Assembly: GCF_000472425.1 (NCBI RefSeq)
Contig: NZ_AXAI01000013.1
Span: 168-64,167 of the forward strand
Direction: 5' to 3'
Length of the DNA: 64,000 nucleotides
Source: Bradyrhizobium sp. Tv2a-2
Lineage (GTDB): Bacteria; Pseudomonadota; Alphaproteobacteria; Rhizobiales; Xanthobacteraceae
Shown here: in pieces, positions 33,784 through 43,505 of the stretch
Numbering within the stretch: position 1 is the first letter of the stretch
How the letters are laid out: each line of letters opens with the position of its first letter
The notes under the pieces: model-generated
Database searches by the model: none
What the model saw: the letters and a program-made list of their open reading frames with translations, nothing else
Told to the model about the DNA's origin: nothing
Translations under genes and position numbers: made by a program

Positions 33784-35520
33784 ATGACCATCCTCGACCG
33801 CGAAAGAGCCCAGGAGCTGCTGCGCAGCATCAGCGTGCGGCAGGTCAGGCTCGTGTGCGGACTGGTGCTGTTCGGCTATGTGACCAGCCATTTCCTCAAT
33901 CACGCGCTCGGCAACATCTCGGTCGGGGCGATGCAGATCGGCGTCGTCTATCACACCGCCTTCTGGCAGTTCCTGCCCGTCGCCATCATCTTCTATGCCG
34001 CGGCTTTCACGCACACCGGACTCGGCATCTGGGCCCTCTACCAGCGCCGTGAATTCCGCTGGCGGGCGATCGAGCCCTTGCAGCTCGCGCTGGGCTTAAG
34101 CATTCCGCTGCTGGTCATGTTCCACATCATCGGCGTGCGGCTGGGCCAGACCCTGTTCGACCATGAGAAGCTCTATCCGCAGGAGCTCTACGCCTTCTGG
34201 GTCGCCCGGCCCGAGCGCGCGCTGCAGATCTCGATCGTGCTGCTCGTGGCCTGGGTTCATGGTTGCATCGGCCTGCATTTCTGGCTGCGCCTGAAGGCGT
34301 TCTATCGGCGCGCCGCGCCGTACCTGCTGGCGGTGGCGGTGCTGGTGCCGACGCTGGCGCTGCTCGGCCTCTACCAGGGCGGACGCGAGGTGATCGCTGC
34401 AAGCCGCGACACCGAATGGCACACGCTCAACCTGTCCGAGCGGCAGATCGGCACGCAGGCCCAGCAGGAGACGCTGGATCGGATCATCGATTATTCGCTT
34501 ATGTTCTATCTCGGCCTGCTCGGCGCGGCGCTGCTGGCGCGGGGCCTGCGCGAATTGCACGAGCGGCGCGGCGGCATGATCAATTTGTCCTACGGCAACG
34601 GCAAGACGGTGCGCGTGCCCAAGGGCTTGAGCGTGCTGGAAGCGAGCCTGCGCCACAACGTGCCGCATGCGAGCGTCTGCGGCGGCCGCGCCCGCTGCTC
34701 GACCTGCCGCATCCGCGTGATCGGCGATCACAGCGCGTTGCCGGAGCCCTCGCAGCGCGAAGCCTTCGTGCTCAACCGCGTCGGCAGCGGCGACCCGTCG
34801 ATCCGGCTCGCCTGCCAGCTGCGCCCGACCGGCGATCTCTCCTTCTTCCAGCTGTTCACGCCGAGCACGGCCTCGGCCAGTGCCCATGCCAGCCAACCTG
34901 CACGGATCGGCCAGGAGCGCTATCTCGTCAGCCTGTTCGTGGACATGCGCGGCTCGACCCAGCTCGCCGAGAAGCGGCTGCCCTTCGACACCGTCTTCAT
35001 CGTCAACCGCTTCCTCGCGGCCGTCTCGCAGGCCGTGATCAGTTGCGGCGGACAGCCAAACCAGTTCGTCGGCGACGGCATGCTGGCGCTGTTCGGGCTC
35101 GCGAGCGCGGCGGAAGACGCTTGCCATGGCGCGCTGCGCGCCGCCGGCATGATCGCGACCAATGTCGCCGAGCTCAACGAGTTCCTGTCGCACGATCTGC
35201 GCGAGCCGATCCGCTTCGGCATCGGCATCCATGGCGGCGAGGTCATCGTCGGAGACATCGGCTATCGCGACCACATGGTGTTCACCGCGCTGGGCGACGC
35301 GGTCAATGTCGCGGCGCGCCTGCAGGACATGACCAAGATCCTCGCCTGCGAGGTGATCGTCTCCGAGGAGGTTTGCGCATCGGCGCAGATCGCATCCGAC
35401 GATCCCCCGCGGCGGGAGGTAACGATCCGCGGCCGCGACGAGCCGATGATGGTGCGTGTCGTGGCGGACGCGAAGGTGTTGGCTGCGTTGGCCGAGCCGC
35501 GGGAGGTGGTCGCCGCCTGA
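33784..35520 (+). CDS. Membrane adenylate cyclase with diheme-type anchor and [2Fe-2S] ferredoxin domain (CyaC type)
   Basis: 578 residues from the ATG after GGTGGA. Residues 20-255: six hydrophobic helices resembling the cytochrome b anchor of succinate dehydrogenase, with His36 and His40 (SHFLNHALG), His77, His114, His159 and His165 as possible haem ligands. Residues 266-355: plant-type ferredoxin domain with cysteines 299, 305, 308 and 344 (CGGRARCSTC...C). Residues 378-560: class III cyclase with metal Asp387 in LFVDMRGST and Asp431 in FVGDGMLALFG. The architecture matches Sinorhizobium CyaC, a quinone- or redox-controlled cyclase. It should couple respiratory state to cAMP. Confidence 0.88.
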   Translation: MTILDRERAQELLRSISVRQVRLVCGLVLFGYVTSHFLNHALGNISVGAMQIGVVYHTAFWQFLPVAIIFYAAAFTHTGLGIWALYQRREFRWRAIEPLQLALGLSIPLLVMFHIIGVRLGQTLFDHEKLYPQELYAFWVARPERALQISIVLLVAWVHGCIGLHFWLRLKAFYRRAAPYLLAVAVLVPTLALLGLYQGGREVIAASRDTEWHTLNLSERQIGTQAQQETLDRIIDYSLMFYLGLLGAALLARGLRELHERRGGMINLSYGNGKTVRVPKGLSVLEASLRHNVPHASVCGGRARCSTCRIRVIGDHSALPEPSQREAFVLNRVGSGDPSIRLACQLRPTGDLSFFQLFTPSTASASAHASQPARIGQERYLVSLFVDMRGSTQLAEKRLPFDTVFIVNRFLAAVSQAVISCGGQPNQFVGDGMLALFGLASAAEDACHGALRAAGMIATNVAELNEFLSHDLREPIRFGIGIHGGEVIVGDIGYRDHMVFTALGDAVNVAARLQDMTKILACEVIVSEEVCASAQIASDDPPRREVTIRGRDEPMMVRVVADAKVLAALAEPREVVAA

Positions 35521-35665
35521 GCGCATTCAATCAACCACGCTGCAGCGCACCGCACCCGATCGTGCCAAAGCATGAATTGACTTGCGGGCTCCCCAACGCG
35601 AAACATGGCGCGCCGGTGATGACCGGTGACGTCAAATCAAATTGCTTCGGAGGAAGCGAAATAAA

Positions 35666-36865
35666 ATGCTCGACAGACGAGAACTGATCAAACGCGCCGG
35701 CATGGCCGCGATTGCCACCGGTCTTGGCCCGGCAAGCGCCTTCGCGCTCGACACGGTCACCCTGCCCTTAGCCAATGGCGAACGGCCGCTGGTGAAATAT
35801 CCGCAGAAGCGGCCGATGATCGGCCTGACCAGCCGCCCGCCTCAGCTCGAGACGCCGTTCTCGATTTTCAACGACGGTCCGATCACGCCCAACAACGCCT
35901 TCTTCGTGCGCTACCACCTCGCCGACGTGCCGCTCGATATCGATCCCGACAAATTCACCCTACAAGTCAAGGGCAAGGTCGACAAGCCGCTCAATCTTTC
36001 GCTCAAGGAGATCAGGAAACTGAAGGCCGTTGACCTCGTCGCCGTCAATCAATGCTCCGGCAACAGCCGCGGCTTCTTCGAGCCACGGGTTGCGGGCGGA
36101 CAACTCGCCAATGGCGCCATGGGCAATGCGCGCTGGCACGGTGTGCCGCTGAAGGCGGTGCTCGACATGGCGGGCGTCCAGCAGGGCGCGAAGCAGATCA
36201 CGCTGAACGGGATGGACGGACCCGTCAGCGACAAGACACCGGATTTCGTCAAGGCGCTCGACATCGATCATGCCCGCGACGGCGAGGTGATGCTGGCCTA
36301 CGGCATGAACGGCGACGACCTGCCGGTGCTCAACGGCTTCCCGTTGCGACTGATCGTGCCCGGCTATTACGGCACCTATTGGGTCAAGCATCTCAACGAG
36401 ATCACGGTCATCGACAACGAGTTCGACGGCTTCTGGATGAAGAGCGCCTACCGCATCCCGAACACGGATTGCGCCTGTGTCGAGCCGGGCACGGCGCCAA
36501 AGGCGACCATCCCGATCAACCGTTTCAACGTTCGATCCTTCATCACCAGCATTGCGGACGGTGCGAGGCTGAAGGCCGGACGCACGACGCTGAAGGGCAT
36601 CGCCTTCGACGGCGGCAAGGGCATCAAGGACGTTGCGGTCTCGATCGATGGCGGCGCGAGTTGGACATCGGCGAGGCTCGGCCACGACCTCGGCAAATAT
36701 TCTTTCCGCGAATGGACCCTGCCCGTGAAGCTTGCGGCGGGGCGCCATGAGTTGAAAGTCCGCGCCACCAGCAATGGCGGCGAAACCCAGCCGATGGAGC
36801 CGCGCTGGAATCCGGCCGGCTACATGCGCAATGTCGTCGAAACCGTGCGCGTCACGGTAGCCTGA
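35666..36865 (+). CDS. sorA: Sulfite dehydrogenase molybdopterin subunit (SorA-like)
   Basis: 399 residues. Tat signal LDRRELIKRAG followed by a short hydrophobic segment ending SAFA. Sulfite-oxidase fold: the Mo-coordinating Cys130 in AVNQCSGNSRG, the substrate/Mo region GNARWHGVPL, then the dimerisation domain (IKDVAVSIDGGASWTSARLG). It oxidises sulfite to sulfate in the periplasm, and the c-type cytochrome encoded seven nt downstream is the electron acceptor. The start at 35666 is chosen because it begins the Tat signal; GGAGGAAG lies 12 nt upstream, a slightly long spacing. Confidence 0.87.
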   Translation: MLDRRELIKRAGMAAIATGLGPASAFALDTVTLPLANGERPLVKYPQKRPMIGLTSRPPQLETPFSIFNDGPITPNNAFFVRYHLADVPLDIDPDKFTLQVKGKVDKPLNLSLKEIRKLKAVDLVAVNQCSGNSRGFFEPRVAGGQLANGAMGNARWHGVPLKAVLDMAGVQQGAKQITLNGMDGPVSDKTPDFVKALDIDHARDGEVMLAYGMNGDDLPVLNGFPLRLIVPGYYGTYWVKHLNEITVIDNEFDGFWMKSAYRIPNTDCACVEPGTAPKATIPINRFNVRSFITSIADGARLKAGRTTLKGIAFDGGKGIKDVAVSIDGGASWTSARLGHDLGKYSFREWTLPVKLAAGRHELKVRATSNGGETQPMEPRWNPAGYMRNVVETVRVTVA

Positions 36866-36871
36866 GGGAGC

Positions 36872-37186
36872 ATGAACATGATGCGTTCCATTCTCTCTCT
36901 GCTCGCGCTCTGCGCGCTCGGCTTCGTCGCGGCCACGGCGGCGCCAATCTCCTACAGGCTTCCGGAGGAAACCGCGGCGTTCAGGCCGGGGCCCAATCTG
37001 GACGTTGTGAAGAACAACTGCACCGGCTGCCACTCTGCCGACTACATCGAGACCCAGCCACGCAACGTGAAATCGAAGAAGGATTTCTGGCAGGCCGAAG
37101 TCACCAAGATGATCAAGGTCTACGGCGCGCCGATCGACGATGCCGATGTCGGCAACATCGTCGATTATCTCGCCGCAACCTATTGA
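36872..37186 (+). CDS. sorB: Sulfite dehydrogenase c-type cytochrome subunit (SorB-like)
   Basis: 104 residues. Signal peptide (MMRSILSLLALCALGFVAATAA), one haem c motif CTGCH (Cys50, Cys53, His54), and a likely axial Met in VTKMIKVYG. Small monohaem cytochromes after sorA form the SorAB heterodimer and pass electrons to cytochrome c oxidase. The ATG at 36878 is an equally good start. A short tandem repeat follows directly. Confidence 0.87.
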   Translation: MNMMRSILSLLALCALGFVAATAAPISYRLPEETAAFRPGPNLDVVKNNCTGCHSADYIETQPRNVKSKKDFWQAEVTKMIKVYGAPIDDADVGNIVDYLAATY

Positions 37187-37232
37187 AGAGCAGGCTCGTT
37201 CAAGAGCAAGAGCAGGCTTGCTCAAGAGCAGG
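37187..37232 (+). repeat. Short tandem AAGAGCAGGCTTG repeats
   Basis: Three near copies of AAGAGCAGGCT(T/C)G lie head to tail, with a CAAGAGCA/TGCTCAAG partial dyad between them. The first overlaps the sorB stop. The rest of the 340-bp gap to the cold-shock gene holds no gene and probably its long leader. Confidence 0.5.
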
Positions 37233-37529
37233 CTTGGCCCAGCCAGCTGGGGTCCTCACTCCCGCGGCCGTCGACGGCGGCCCTGGCCGGGAGCACCGGC
37301 CGCACAAGCACACTGACCCGCGCAAGACGTCGCGGGTCGGCCTGGAGATTGATCGAGAAACAGGCAAATTGGTCAAATGTGCCGCGATATCGGACGTTTC
37401 CAGTGAAATTCCCGCCGTTGTTTGAGCTACCATCGAAACAATAACCAGCGTATCCTTGCATTGCCGGACACAACGGTCGGCGGGGACCGCTTGTTCGTTT
37501 GAATTTTTTTGATCCCGTGGAGACGAGTA

Positions 37530-37730
37530 ATGGCTAAAGGTACGGTCAAGTGGTTCAACCCCACCAAGGGCTATGGATTTATCCAGCCTTCGAGCGGTGG
37601 GAAGGACGTGTTTGTTCATATCTCGGCGGTGCAAAAGGCCGGATTGACGACCCTCAATGAAGGACAAACCATCGAATACGAAGAGATCGCCAATCGCGGC
37701 AAGAGCTCGGCCGAGAACCTGAAGGTTTAG
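37530..37730 (+). CDS. cspA: Cold-shock protein (CspA family)
   Basis: 66 residues forming one cold-shock OB domain: RNP1 GYGFIQPSSG (K-x-x-GFI-x) and RNP2 DVFVHISAV. GTGGAGACGAG precedes the ATG. Single-stranded nucleic-acid chaperone in the cytosol. Preceded by a long untranslated stretch as in many csp genes, and followed by a GC-rich hairpin (37740-37759). Confidence 0.92.
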   Translation: MAKGTVKWFNPTKGYGFIQPSSGGKDVFVHISAVQKAGLTTLNEGQTIEYEEIANRGKSSAENLKV

Positions 37731-37739
37731 GTTCGGCCG

Positions 37740-37759
37740 CCGCGCGAGCCCTCGCGCGG
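37740..37759 (+). terminator. Hairpin after cspA
   Basis: CCGCGCGAG-cc-CTCGCGCGG followed by AGAAATCTATTTT, 10 nt after the stop. The T-run is interrupted, so termination may be weak. Confidence 0.5.
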
Positions 37760-37845
37760 AGAAATCTATTTTCCAAGCACTTTACAATCGGCGGGAGCGG
37801 GGTTGCGCTCCTGCGCGAAACAGTCTTTTTCGTCCTGAAGCCGGT

Positions 37846-37900
37846 CAAAGCGTTTTCGAGCGAAGTGGATACCGGTTCGCGTAAAGAAAACTTATCGAAC
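37846..37900. repeat. Rhizobiales intergenic repeat fragment
   Basis: AAAGCGTTTTCGAGCGAAGT and GGATACCGGTTCGCG form a unit I recall as a common short repeat in Bradyrhizobium and relatives. A single copy is seen here, just before putA. Confidence 0.45.
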
Positions 37901-37925
37901 AAAAAGCGCTAAACTGCTGGCGCCC

Positions 37926-40900
37926 ATGACCGATTCCATTCCCCTTGCACCTTTCGCCCCGGCCTATGCGCCGGACGACACTGCCCTTGCCGCCAAACTC
38001 CTTGAAACCGCCCGCCTCTCCCCCGAGCAGGAAAACCACATCGACCACCTTGCCACGCGCCTGATCGAGGCGGTCAGGGCCAGGGACGACCGGCTCGGCG
38101 GCGTCGAGGACCTGCTGCGCGAGTTTGCGCTCTCGACCAAGGAGGGGCTGGCACTGATGGTGCTGGCCGAAGCCCTGCTGCGGGTGCCGGATGCGCGGAC
38201 CGCCGACCAGTTCATCGAGGACAAGCTCGGTGAGGGCGACTTCGTTCATCACGAGACCAAGTCCAGCGCATTCCTGGTCAATGCCTCGGCCTGGGCCCTC
38301 GGCATGTCCGCCCGCGTCATCCAGCCCGGCGAAACCCCGCAGGGCACCATCGGGCGGCTGGCCAAACGGCTCGGCCTGCCGGCCGTGCGAGCCGCCACGC
38401 GCCAGGCGATGCGGCTGATGGGCAGCCATTTCGTGCTTGGCGAAACCATCGAGGCGGCGCTCGCCCGGGCACACCCCCGTTCGGCGCAACCGGCGCGCTA
38501 CTCCTTCGACATGCTGGGCGAAGGCGCGCGCACCGCTCTCGATGCCGAGCGCTATTTCAGATCCTATGCGAGCGCGATCGATGCGATCGGCCGCACCGCG
38601 CCCAACCGCCACCTGCCCGACCGGCCCGGTATCTCGGTCAAACTGTCAGCACTGCATCCGCGCTTCGAGGCGATAAGCCGCGAGCGCGTGATGACGGAGC
38701 TGGTGCCGCAGCTGATCGAGCTGGCCCGCCAGGCCAAGGCGTTCGACCTGAATTTCACCATTGATGCCGAGGAAGCGGACCGGCTTGAATTGTCGCTCGA
38801 CGTGATCGCGGCGACCTTTGCCGATCCCTCGCTCGCCGGTTGGGACGGTTTCGGGCTCGCGATCCAGGCCTATCAGAAGCGCGCGTCCGCCGTGATCGAT
38901 TATGTCGATGCCCTGGCGCGCGGCCTCAAGCGTCGGATGATGGTGCGCCTGGTCAAGGGCGCCTATTGGGACACCGAGATCAAGCGCACGCAGGAGCGCG
39001 GGCTTGCCGGCTATCCGGTCTTCACCCGCAAGGCGATGACCGACATCAACTACGTCGCCTGCGCGCGGCAATTGCTCGCCTTGCGGCCACGCCTGTTTCC
39101 GCAATTCGCCACCCACAACGCGCTGACGGTTGCGACCGTGCTCGAGCTCGCCGGAGATGTCAGCGATTTCGAATTCCAGCGCCTGCACGGCATGGGCGAG
39201 GCGCTTTATGAGCGGCTGCGGGGCGACCGTCCTGATATCGCCTACCGCACTTACGCACCGGTCGGCAGCCACCGCGACCTGCTCGCCTATCTGGTCCGGC
39301 GGCTGCTCGAGAACGGCGCCAACTCCTCCTTCGTGGCGCTCGCCGCCGACAATGCGATCCCGATCGCCGCGCTGCTCAAGCGCCCCGCCGACACCATCGG
39401 TAGTCCCGACAAGGCGCGGCATCCAAATATCCCGTTGCCGCGCGATCTGCTGCTGCCACAGCGAACGAACTCGGGCGGAATCGAATTCGGCGAGCGCGAG
39501 GCCCTGCAAGGCTTGCTGGCGGCAATCGGTGCCGAGACCAAGGCCGTGACAGCCGCGTCCCTGATCGACGGCAAGGCCGCGAGCGGGATGGCGCGCTCCC
39601 TTGTCAGCCCGATCGATCTCAGAACAGTCGTCGGCACCGTGGTCGATGCTTCACCCGAACAGGTGGACCAGGCAGTCATCGCCGCCCGCACCGGCTTTGC
39701 GCGCTGGAGCGAAACGCGTGCGAATGCCCGCGCGACCATCCTGGAGAAGGCGGCGGACCTGTTGGAAAGCCGAGCGGCGCACTTCATAGCGCTGTTGCAG
39801 CGCGAGGGCGGCAAGACGCTTGACGACGCATTGTCGGAGCTGCGCGAGGCCGCCGATTTCTGCCGCTATTATGCCGGCCAGGGCCGAAAGCTGTTCGGCG
39901 AGTCCGAGGCGATGCCCGGGCCGACCGGCGAGAGCAACACGCTGGTTTTGCGCGGCCGCGGGGCCTTTGTCGCGATCTCGCCCTGGAATTTCCCGCTCGC
40001 GATCTTCATCGGCCAGATCAGCGCCGCGCTGATGGCCGGCAACAGCGTGCTGGCAAAGCCCGCCGAGCAGACGCCGCTGGTCGCCATGGAAGCGGTCAGG
40101 CTGCTGCACGAAGCAGGCGTTCCCTTGTCTGCCCTGCACCTCGTGCTTGGCGACGGCGCGGTCGGCGCAAGGCTCGTGGCGCATCCTGCCATCGCAGGCG
40201 TCGTCTTCACCGGCTCGACCGAGGTCGCCCGCGCCATCAACCGGACACTCGCCGCCAAGGACGGCCCGATCGTACCCCTGATTGCCGAGACCGGCGGCAT
40301 CAATGCCATGATCGCGGACGCAACCGCGCTGCCCGAGCAGGTCGCCGATGATGTCGTCATGTCCGCCTTCCGCTCTGCCGGCCAGCGCTGCTCGGCGCTG
40401 CGGTTGTTGTTCGTGCAGGAGGAAGTCGCCGACCGCATGATCGAGATGATCGCGGGCGCGGCGCGAGAGCTCAAGCTCGGCGACGTCCGCGATGTCGCAA
40501 CCCATGTCGGACCGGTGATCGATGCGGAAGCCAAGCTGCGACTGGATGCACATATCGCTCGGATGAAGACAAACGCGCGCGTGCATCTTGCAGGCACCGC
40601 CCCGCCAGGCAATTACGTCGCGCCGCATATTTTCGAGCTGACAGACGCAAGCAAGTTGACCGAGGAAGTGTTCGGACCGATTCTGCATGTGGTGCGCTAC
40701 AGCGCCGACCGGCTCGGCGCCGTGCTGCAATCCATTCGCGGCAGCGGCTACGGACTGACGCTCGGCATCCATTCGCGCATCGACGACATGGTCGAGATGG
40801 TGATCGACGCGCTTGCCGTCGGCAACATCTATGTCAACCGCAACATGATCGGTGCGGTGGTCGGCATCCAGCCATTCGGCGGCTTCGGCCTGTCGGGCAC

Positions 40901-41015
40901 CGGTCCCAAGGCCGGCGGGCCGCATTACCTCGCACGCTTTGCGACCGAGCAGACAGTGACCATCAACACCGCGGCCGCCGGCGGCAATGCCGCGCTGCTC
41001 TCGGGCGAGGAGTAA
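37926..41015 (+). CDS. putA: Bifunctional proline dehydrogenase / P5C dehydrogenase (PutA)
   Basis: 1029 residues, the minimal (type A) PutA without an N-terminal ribbon-helix-helix repressor domain. Residues 1-150: arm and alpha domain. About 190-480: FAD-binding PRODH barrel with YWDTEIKRTQERG and GFGLAIQAYQKR. About 560-1015: aldehyde dehydrogenase domain with ISPWNFPLAIF, FTGSTEVA, the Glu in LIAETGGINAM and catalytic Cys in AGQRCSALRL. It oxidises proline to glutamate in two coupled steps. The convergent TPR gene ends three nt after its stop. Confidence 0.95.
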   Translation: MTDSIPLAPFAPAYAPDDTALAAKLLETARLSPEQENHIDHLATRLIEAVRARDDRLGGVEDLLREFALSTKEGLALMVLAEALLRVPDARTADQFIEDKLGEGDFVHHETKSSAFLVNASAWALGMSARVIQPGETPQGTIGRLAKRLGLPAVRAATRQAMRLMGSHFVLGETIEAALARAHPRSAQPARYSFDMLGEGARTALDAERYFRSYASAIDAIGRTAPNRHLPDRPGISVKLSALHPRFEAISRERVMTELVPQLIELARQAKAFDLNFTIDAEEADRLELSLDVIAATFADPSLAGWDGFGLAIQAYQKRASAVIDYVDALARGLKRRMMVRLVKGAYWDTEIKRTQERGLAGYPVFTRKAMTDINYVACARQLLALRPRLFPQFATHNALTVATVLELAGDVSDFEFQRLHGMGEALYERLRGDRPDIAYRTYAPVGSHRDLLAYLVRRLLENGANSSFVALAADNAIPIAALLKRPADTIGSPDKARHPNIPLPRDLLLPQRTNSGGIEFGEREALQGLLAAIGAETKAVTAASLIDGKAASGMARSLVSPIDLRTVVGTVVDASPEQVDQAVIAARTGFARWSETRANARATILEKAADLLESRAAHFIALLQREGGKTLDDALSELREAADFCRYYAGQGRKLFGESEAMPGPTGESNTLVLRGRGAFVAISPWNFPLAIFIGQISAALMAGNSVLAKPAEQTPLVAMEAVRLLHEAGVPLSALHLVLGDGAVGARLVAHPAIAGVVFTGSTEVARAINRTLAAKDGPIVPLIAETGGINAMIADATALPEQVADDVVMSAFRSAGQRCSALRLLFVQEEVADRMIEMIAGAARELKLGDVRDVATHVGPVIDAEAKLRLDAHIARMKTNARVHLAGTAPPGNYVAPHIFELTDASKLTEEVFGPILHVVRYSADRLGAVLQSIRGSGYGLTLGIHSRIDDMVEMVIDALAVGNIYVNRNMIGAVVGIQPFGGFGLSGTGPKAGGPHYLARFATEQTVTINTAAAGGNAALLSGEE

Positions 41016-41018
41016 CCC

Positions 41019-43181
41019 TTACAGGCAGGTGCCCCCGGCGTTGGGGGTGTTGCCGCAAGGCACTTTTTTCGAGAGCTGTTGAATCTTCTGCCGCGCCTCG
41101 GTCTGCGCCAGCATGTCGAATACGTTCCCCGGGGCGAACTGCGTCGACCGCCGGTAATCGTCGGTCGCCTTGCCGAAATCGTTCTGCGCCTCGTAGATTT
41201 TCGCGCGCGCAAAATAATTCCCGACCGTCTCGCGCTGGGAGATCGCCTTGTTGAGATCGTCCAGAGCCTTGTCCACTTCGTGCATGGCGAGCCAGATCAG
41301 GCTGCGCAGCTGCAAGGCGTCCGCATTATTCGGCTGCCTGCCGAGGACGACATTGACGTCGACCAGCGCGCCGGTCGCATCCTTCTGCGCCAGTAGCGCC
41401 CTGGCACGAAGCTCCCGCGCCAGCGTGTCATAATTGGTGTTCTTTCCGACCACCTGGTTGAGAGCCACCAGCGCGCGCTCGTTCTGGCCGGACACCAGCA
41501 TTGCCAGTCCCTGCCCGAGTTCCGCAAGCTGATTGTTCGGGTTGCGATCGAGTGCGGATTTGATGTCGATCGTACCTTCGGCCGTGTTGCCCTTGAGAAG
41601 CAGGGTCAAACCCCGCGCGGCCCGCGCGACATCGTTGGTGGGGCTCAGAACAAGCGCCTGATCGAAATCTACCAGCGCCTTGTCGTATTGGTGGACCTCC
41701 ATGTAGATCTGGCCGCGCTCGCCATAAGGCGGGCTCTCCTTCGGATTGAGGGAAACCGAGCGATCAAGGTCGGCCAGCGCCTCCTGCGTTTTTCCCATGG
41801 CATGATAAACCATGCCACGATTGCTATAGGCCACCGCGTTGTTGTGATCGGCGCCGATCGCCAGATTTGCGTCCGCGAGACTCTGGTCGAATTGCCTCAA
41901 GCCGAAAGATGCCAGGGCACGGGTCGACAGCATCTGCGAGTCATTCGGCTTTAGCTTGAGCACGGCATCGATGTCCGCGCGGCCATCGGCAAAGCGGCCG
42001 ACGGCAATCAAGGACACAGCCCGCAGGCGGAGTGCGGCTTCGTTGCCGGGCTCGGCCGCAAGCACCTGGTTGAGCGGCGTCACGGCATCCGCAAACCTCT
42101 TCTGGCCAATCAGCTGCACGGCCTGCGCGACCAGCTGGCTCTGTGATTGCGAGGGAGCTGGCACGCCGATGACCGCCGGCACCCTTGCATAGGGAACCGG
42201 CGATTGGGCCGGCACGCCAACGATCCCGGGAGTCCGAGTTTGGGGAACGGTCGCGGGCTGCGCCGGCTGCACCGCAGGCGCGGCCGCAGTCTGCTGGGGC
42301 CCGGCGGCGGCCGCTGGCTGCGCGTCACGCACCTTGGCAAGCTCGGCCTGCATCGCGACCGCCGCCTGGCGCTGCTGCTGGACCACCTTGTTGTCTGGTA
42401 CGAACGACAACAGCCTGTCGAAATCCGCGATGGCACGTGCATAGTCGCCCTTGGCGGTGAAGAGCTCGGCGCGGGCGTAATAGGCAGCGCGCTCGGTTTG
42501 CGGCGCCTGCGCAATCGCGCGCGAAAAATCATCGATCGCCCGGTCGACATCGCCCTTGCGGCGATAGACCTGGCCGCGCCAGAAGAAGCCGCCCTGCACG
42601 GTCGCGTTCATTGACAGCGCAGCATTGAGGTCGCCAAGGGCCTGGTCGAGCTGACCGGTCTCGAAATGGGCCCGTCCGCGCCCGACATAGGCTTGCACAA
42701 AGTCCTGTCGCAATGCGATCGCCTGGTCGAAATCGGCGAGCGCCTCGGTCCAGGCCTTCTGGTCGGTGCGCAGGAAACCGCGCGACGTCAACACGGAAGG
42801 ATTTTTCGGGTCGAGCTCGACCGCGCGATCATAGTCGGCGAGCGCCTGATCCAGTTTGCCGGTGCGTTGGCGCACATAGGCACGCGACACCAGTGCGCCG
42901 ATCGATTGCGGATTGAGCTGCAGAGCGGTTTCGGCATCGGCGAGACCCGCATCGATCTTGCCGCGGCCGGTGAAGAAGCGCGACCGGCTGAAATAGGCCT
43001 TCACCCGATCATCGGCCGAACGCTGCGCGTCGCCGAGGATCGCGGTGCAGGCAGCCTCGACCTTGTCGGTGACTGGCCCGGTGCAATCCTCGAGATCGCC
43101 GGCTGTGGCCGCGTCCTGCTCCCAGCACAGCGCGACGAAAACGCATGACGCCAACAACCGGACGCGAAAGGACGACATCAT
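41019..43181 (-). CDS. Exported tetratricopeptide-repeat protein
   Basis: 720 residues. Signal peptide (MMSSFRVRLLASCVFVALCW), about 12-14 TPR units in two blocks (e.g. GKLDQALADYDRAVELDPKN, and KTQEALADLDRSVSLNPKES), separated by a low-complexity Ala/Pro/Gln linker around residues 275-345 with repeated VPA/VIGVPA motifs. The C-terminus ends in two Cys (VPCGNTPNAGGTCL), possibly disulfide-bonded. A periplasmic scaffold is the best guess. Two ATG codons in tandem; the first is used. Confidence 0.8.
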   Translation of the reverse strand: MMSSFRVRLLASCVFVALCWEQDAATAGDLEDCTGPVTDKVEAACTAILGDAQRSADDRVKAYFSRSRFFTGRGKIDAGLADAETALQLNPQSIGALVSRAYVRQRTGKLDQALADYDRAVELDPKNPSVLTSRGFLRTDQKAWTEALADFDQAIALRQDFVQAYVGRGRAHFETGQLDQALGDLNAALSMNATVQGGFFWRGQVYRRKGDVDRAIDDFSRAIAQAPQTERAAYYARAELFTAKGDYARAIADFDRLLSFVPDNKVVQQQRQAAVAMQAELAKVRDAQPAAAAGPQQTAAAPAVQPAQPATVPQTRTPGIVGVPAQSPVPYARVPAVIGVPAPSQSQSQLVAQAVQLIGQKRFADAVTPLNQVLAAEPGNEAALRLRAVSLIAVGRFADGRADIDAVLKLKPNDSQMLSTRALASFGLRQFDQSLADANLAIGADHNNAVAYSNRGMVYHAMGKTQEALADLDRSVSLNPKESPPYGERGQIYMEVHQYDKALVDFDQALVLSPTNDVARAARGLTLLLKGNTAEGTIDIKSALDRNPNNQLAELGQGLAMLVSGQNERALVALNQVVGKNTNYDTLARELRARALLAQKDATGALVDVNVVLGRQPNNADALQLRSLIWLAMHEVDKALDDLNKAISQRETVGNYFARAKIYEAQNDFGKATDDYRRSTQFAPGNVFDMLAQTEARQKIQQLSKKVPCGNTPNAGGTCL

Positions 43182-43505
43182 GGTGCCTCTCTTCTTCGCC
43201 TTTGTTAGAGGTCTGGATTGCCGAGGCGTGTTGGCGCACGCCCATGACAGCCTGCCTGACCTCTCGCAACTGCGGCGAGCATATTGCCAGATTCAATGCC
43301 ACTGTCGATGACAGGCTCGAACTTGTGATCAAGAGGTCGAGGATTCGTGGTTCGCCCCGCGTCCTGCCACTTCCATGGCAGGTTCCGGATGAGGCGTTGC
43401 ATCGGCGCCCAACATGGGTCAAATGCATGTATCCGACCGTCTCCGGCACAATTCCGGTGCGCGGAAACAAACGCGAAAAAACAACAGAGCGGAGCGACGC
43501 CAGCG
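43182..43505. other. Gap between divergent TPR and CoA-transferase genes
   Basis: About 324 bp that should contain both promoters. I see no recognisable gene, RNA or clear palindrome. Confidence 0.4.
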
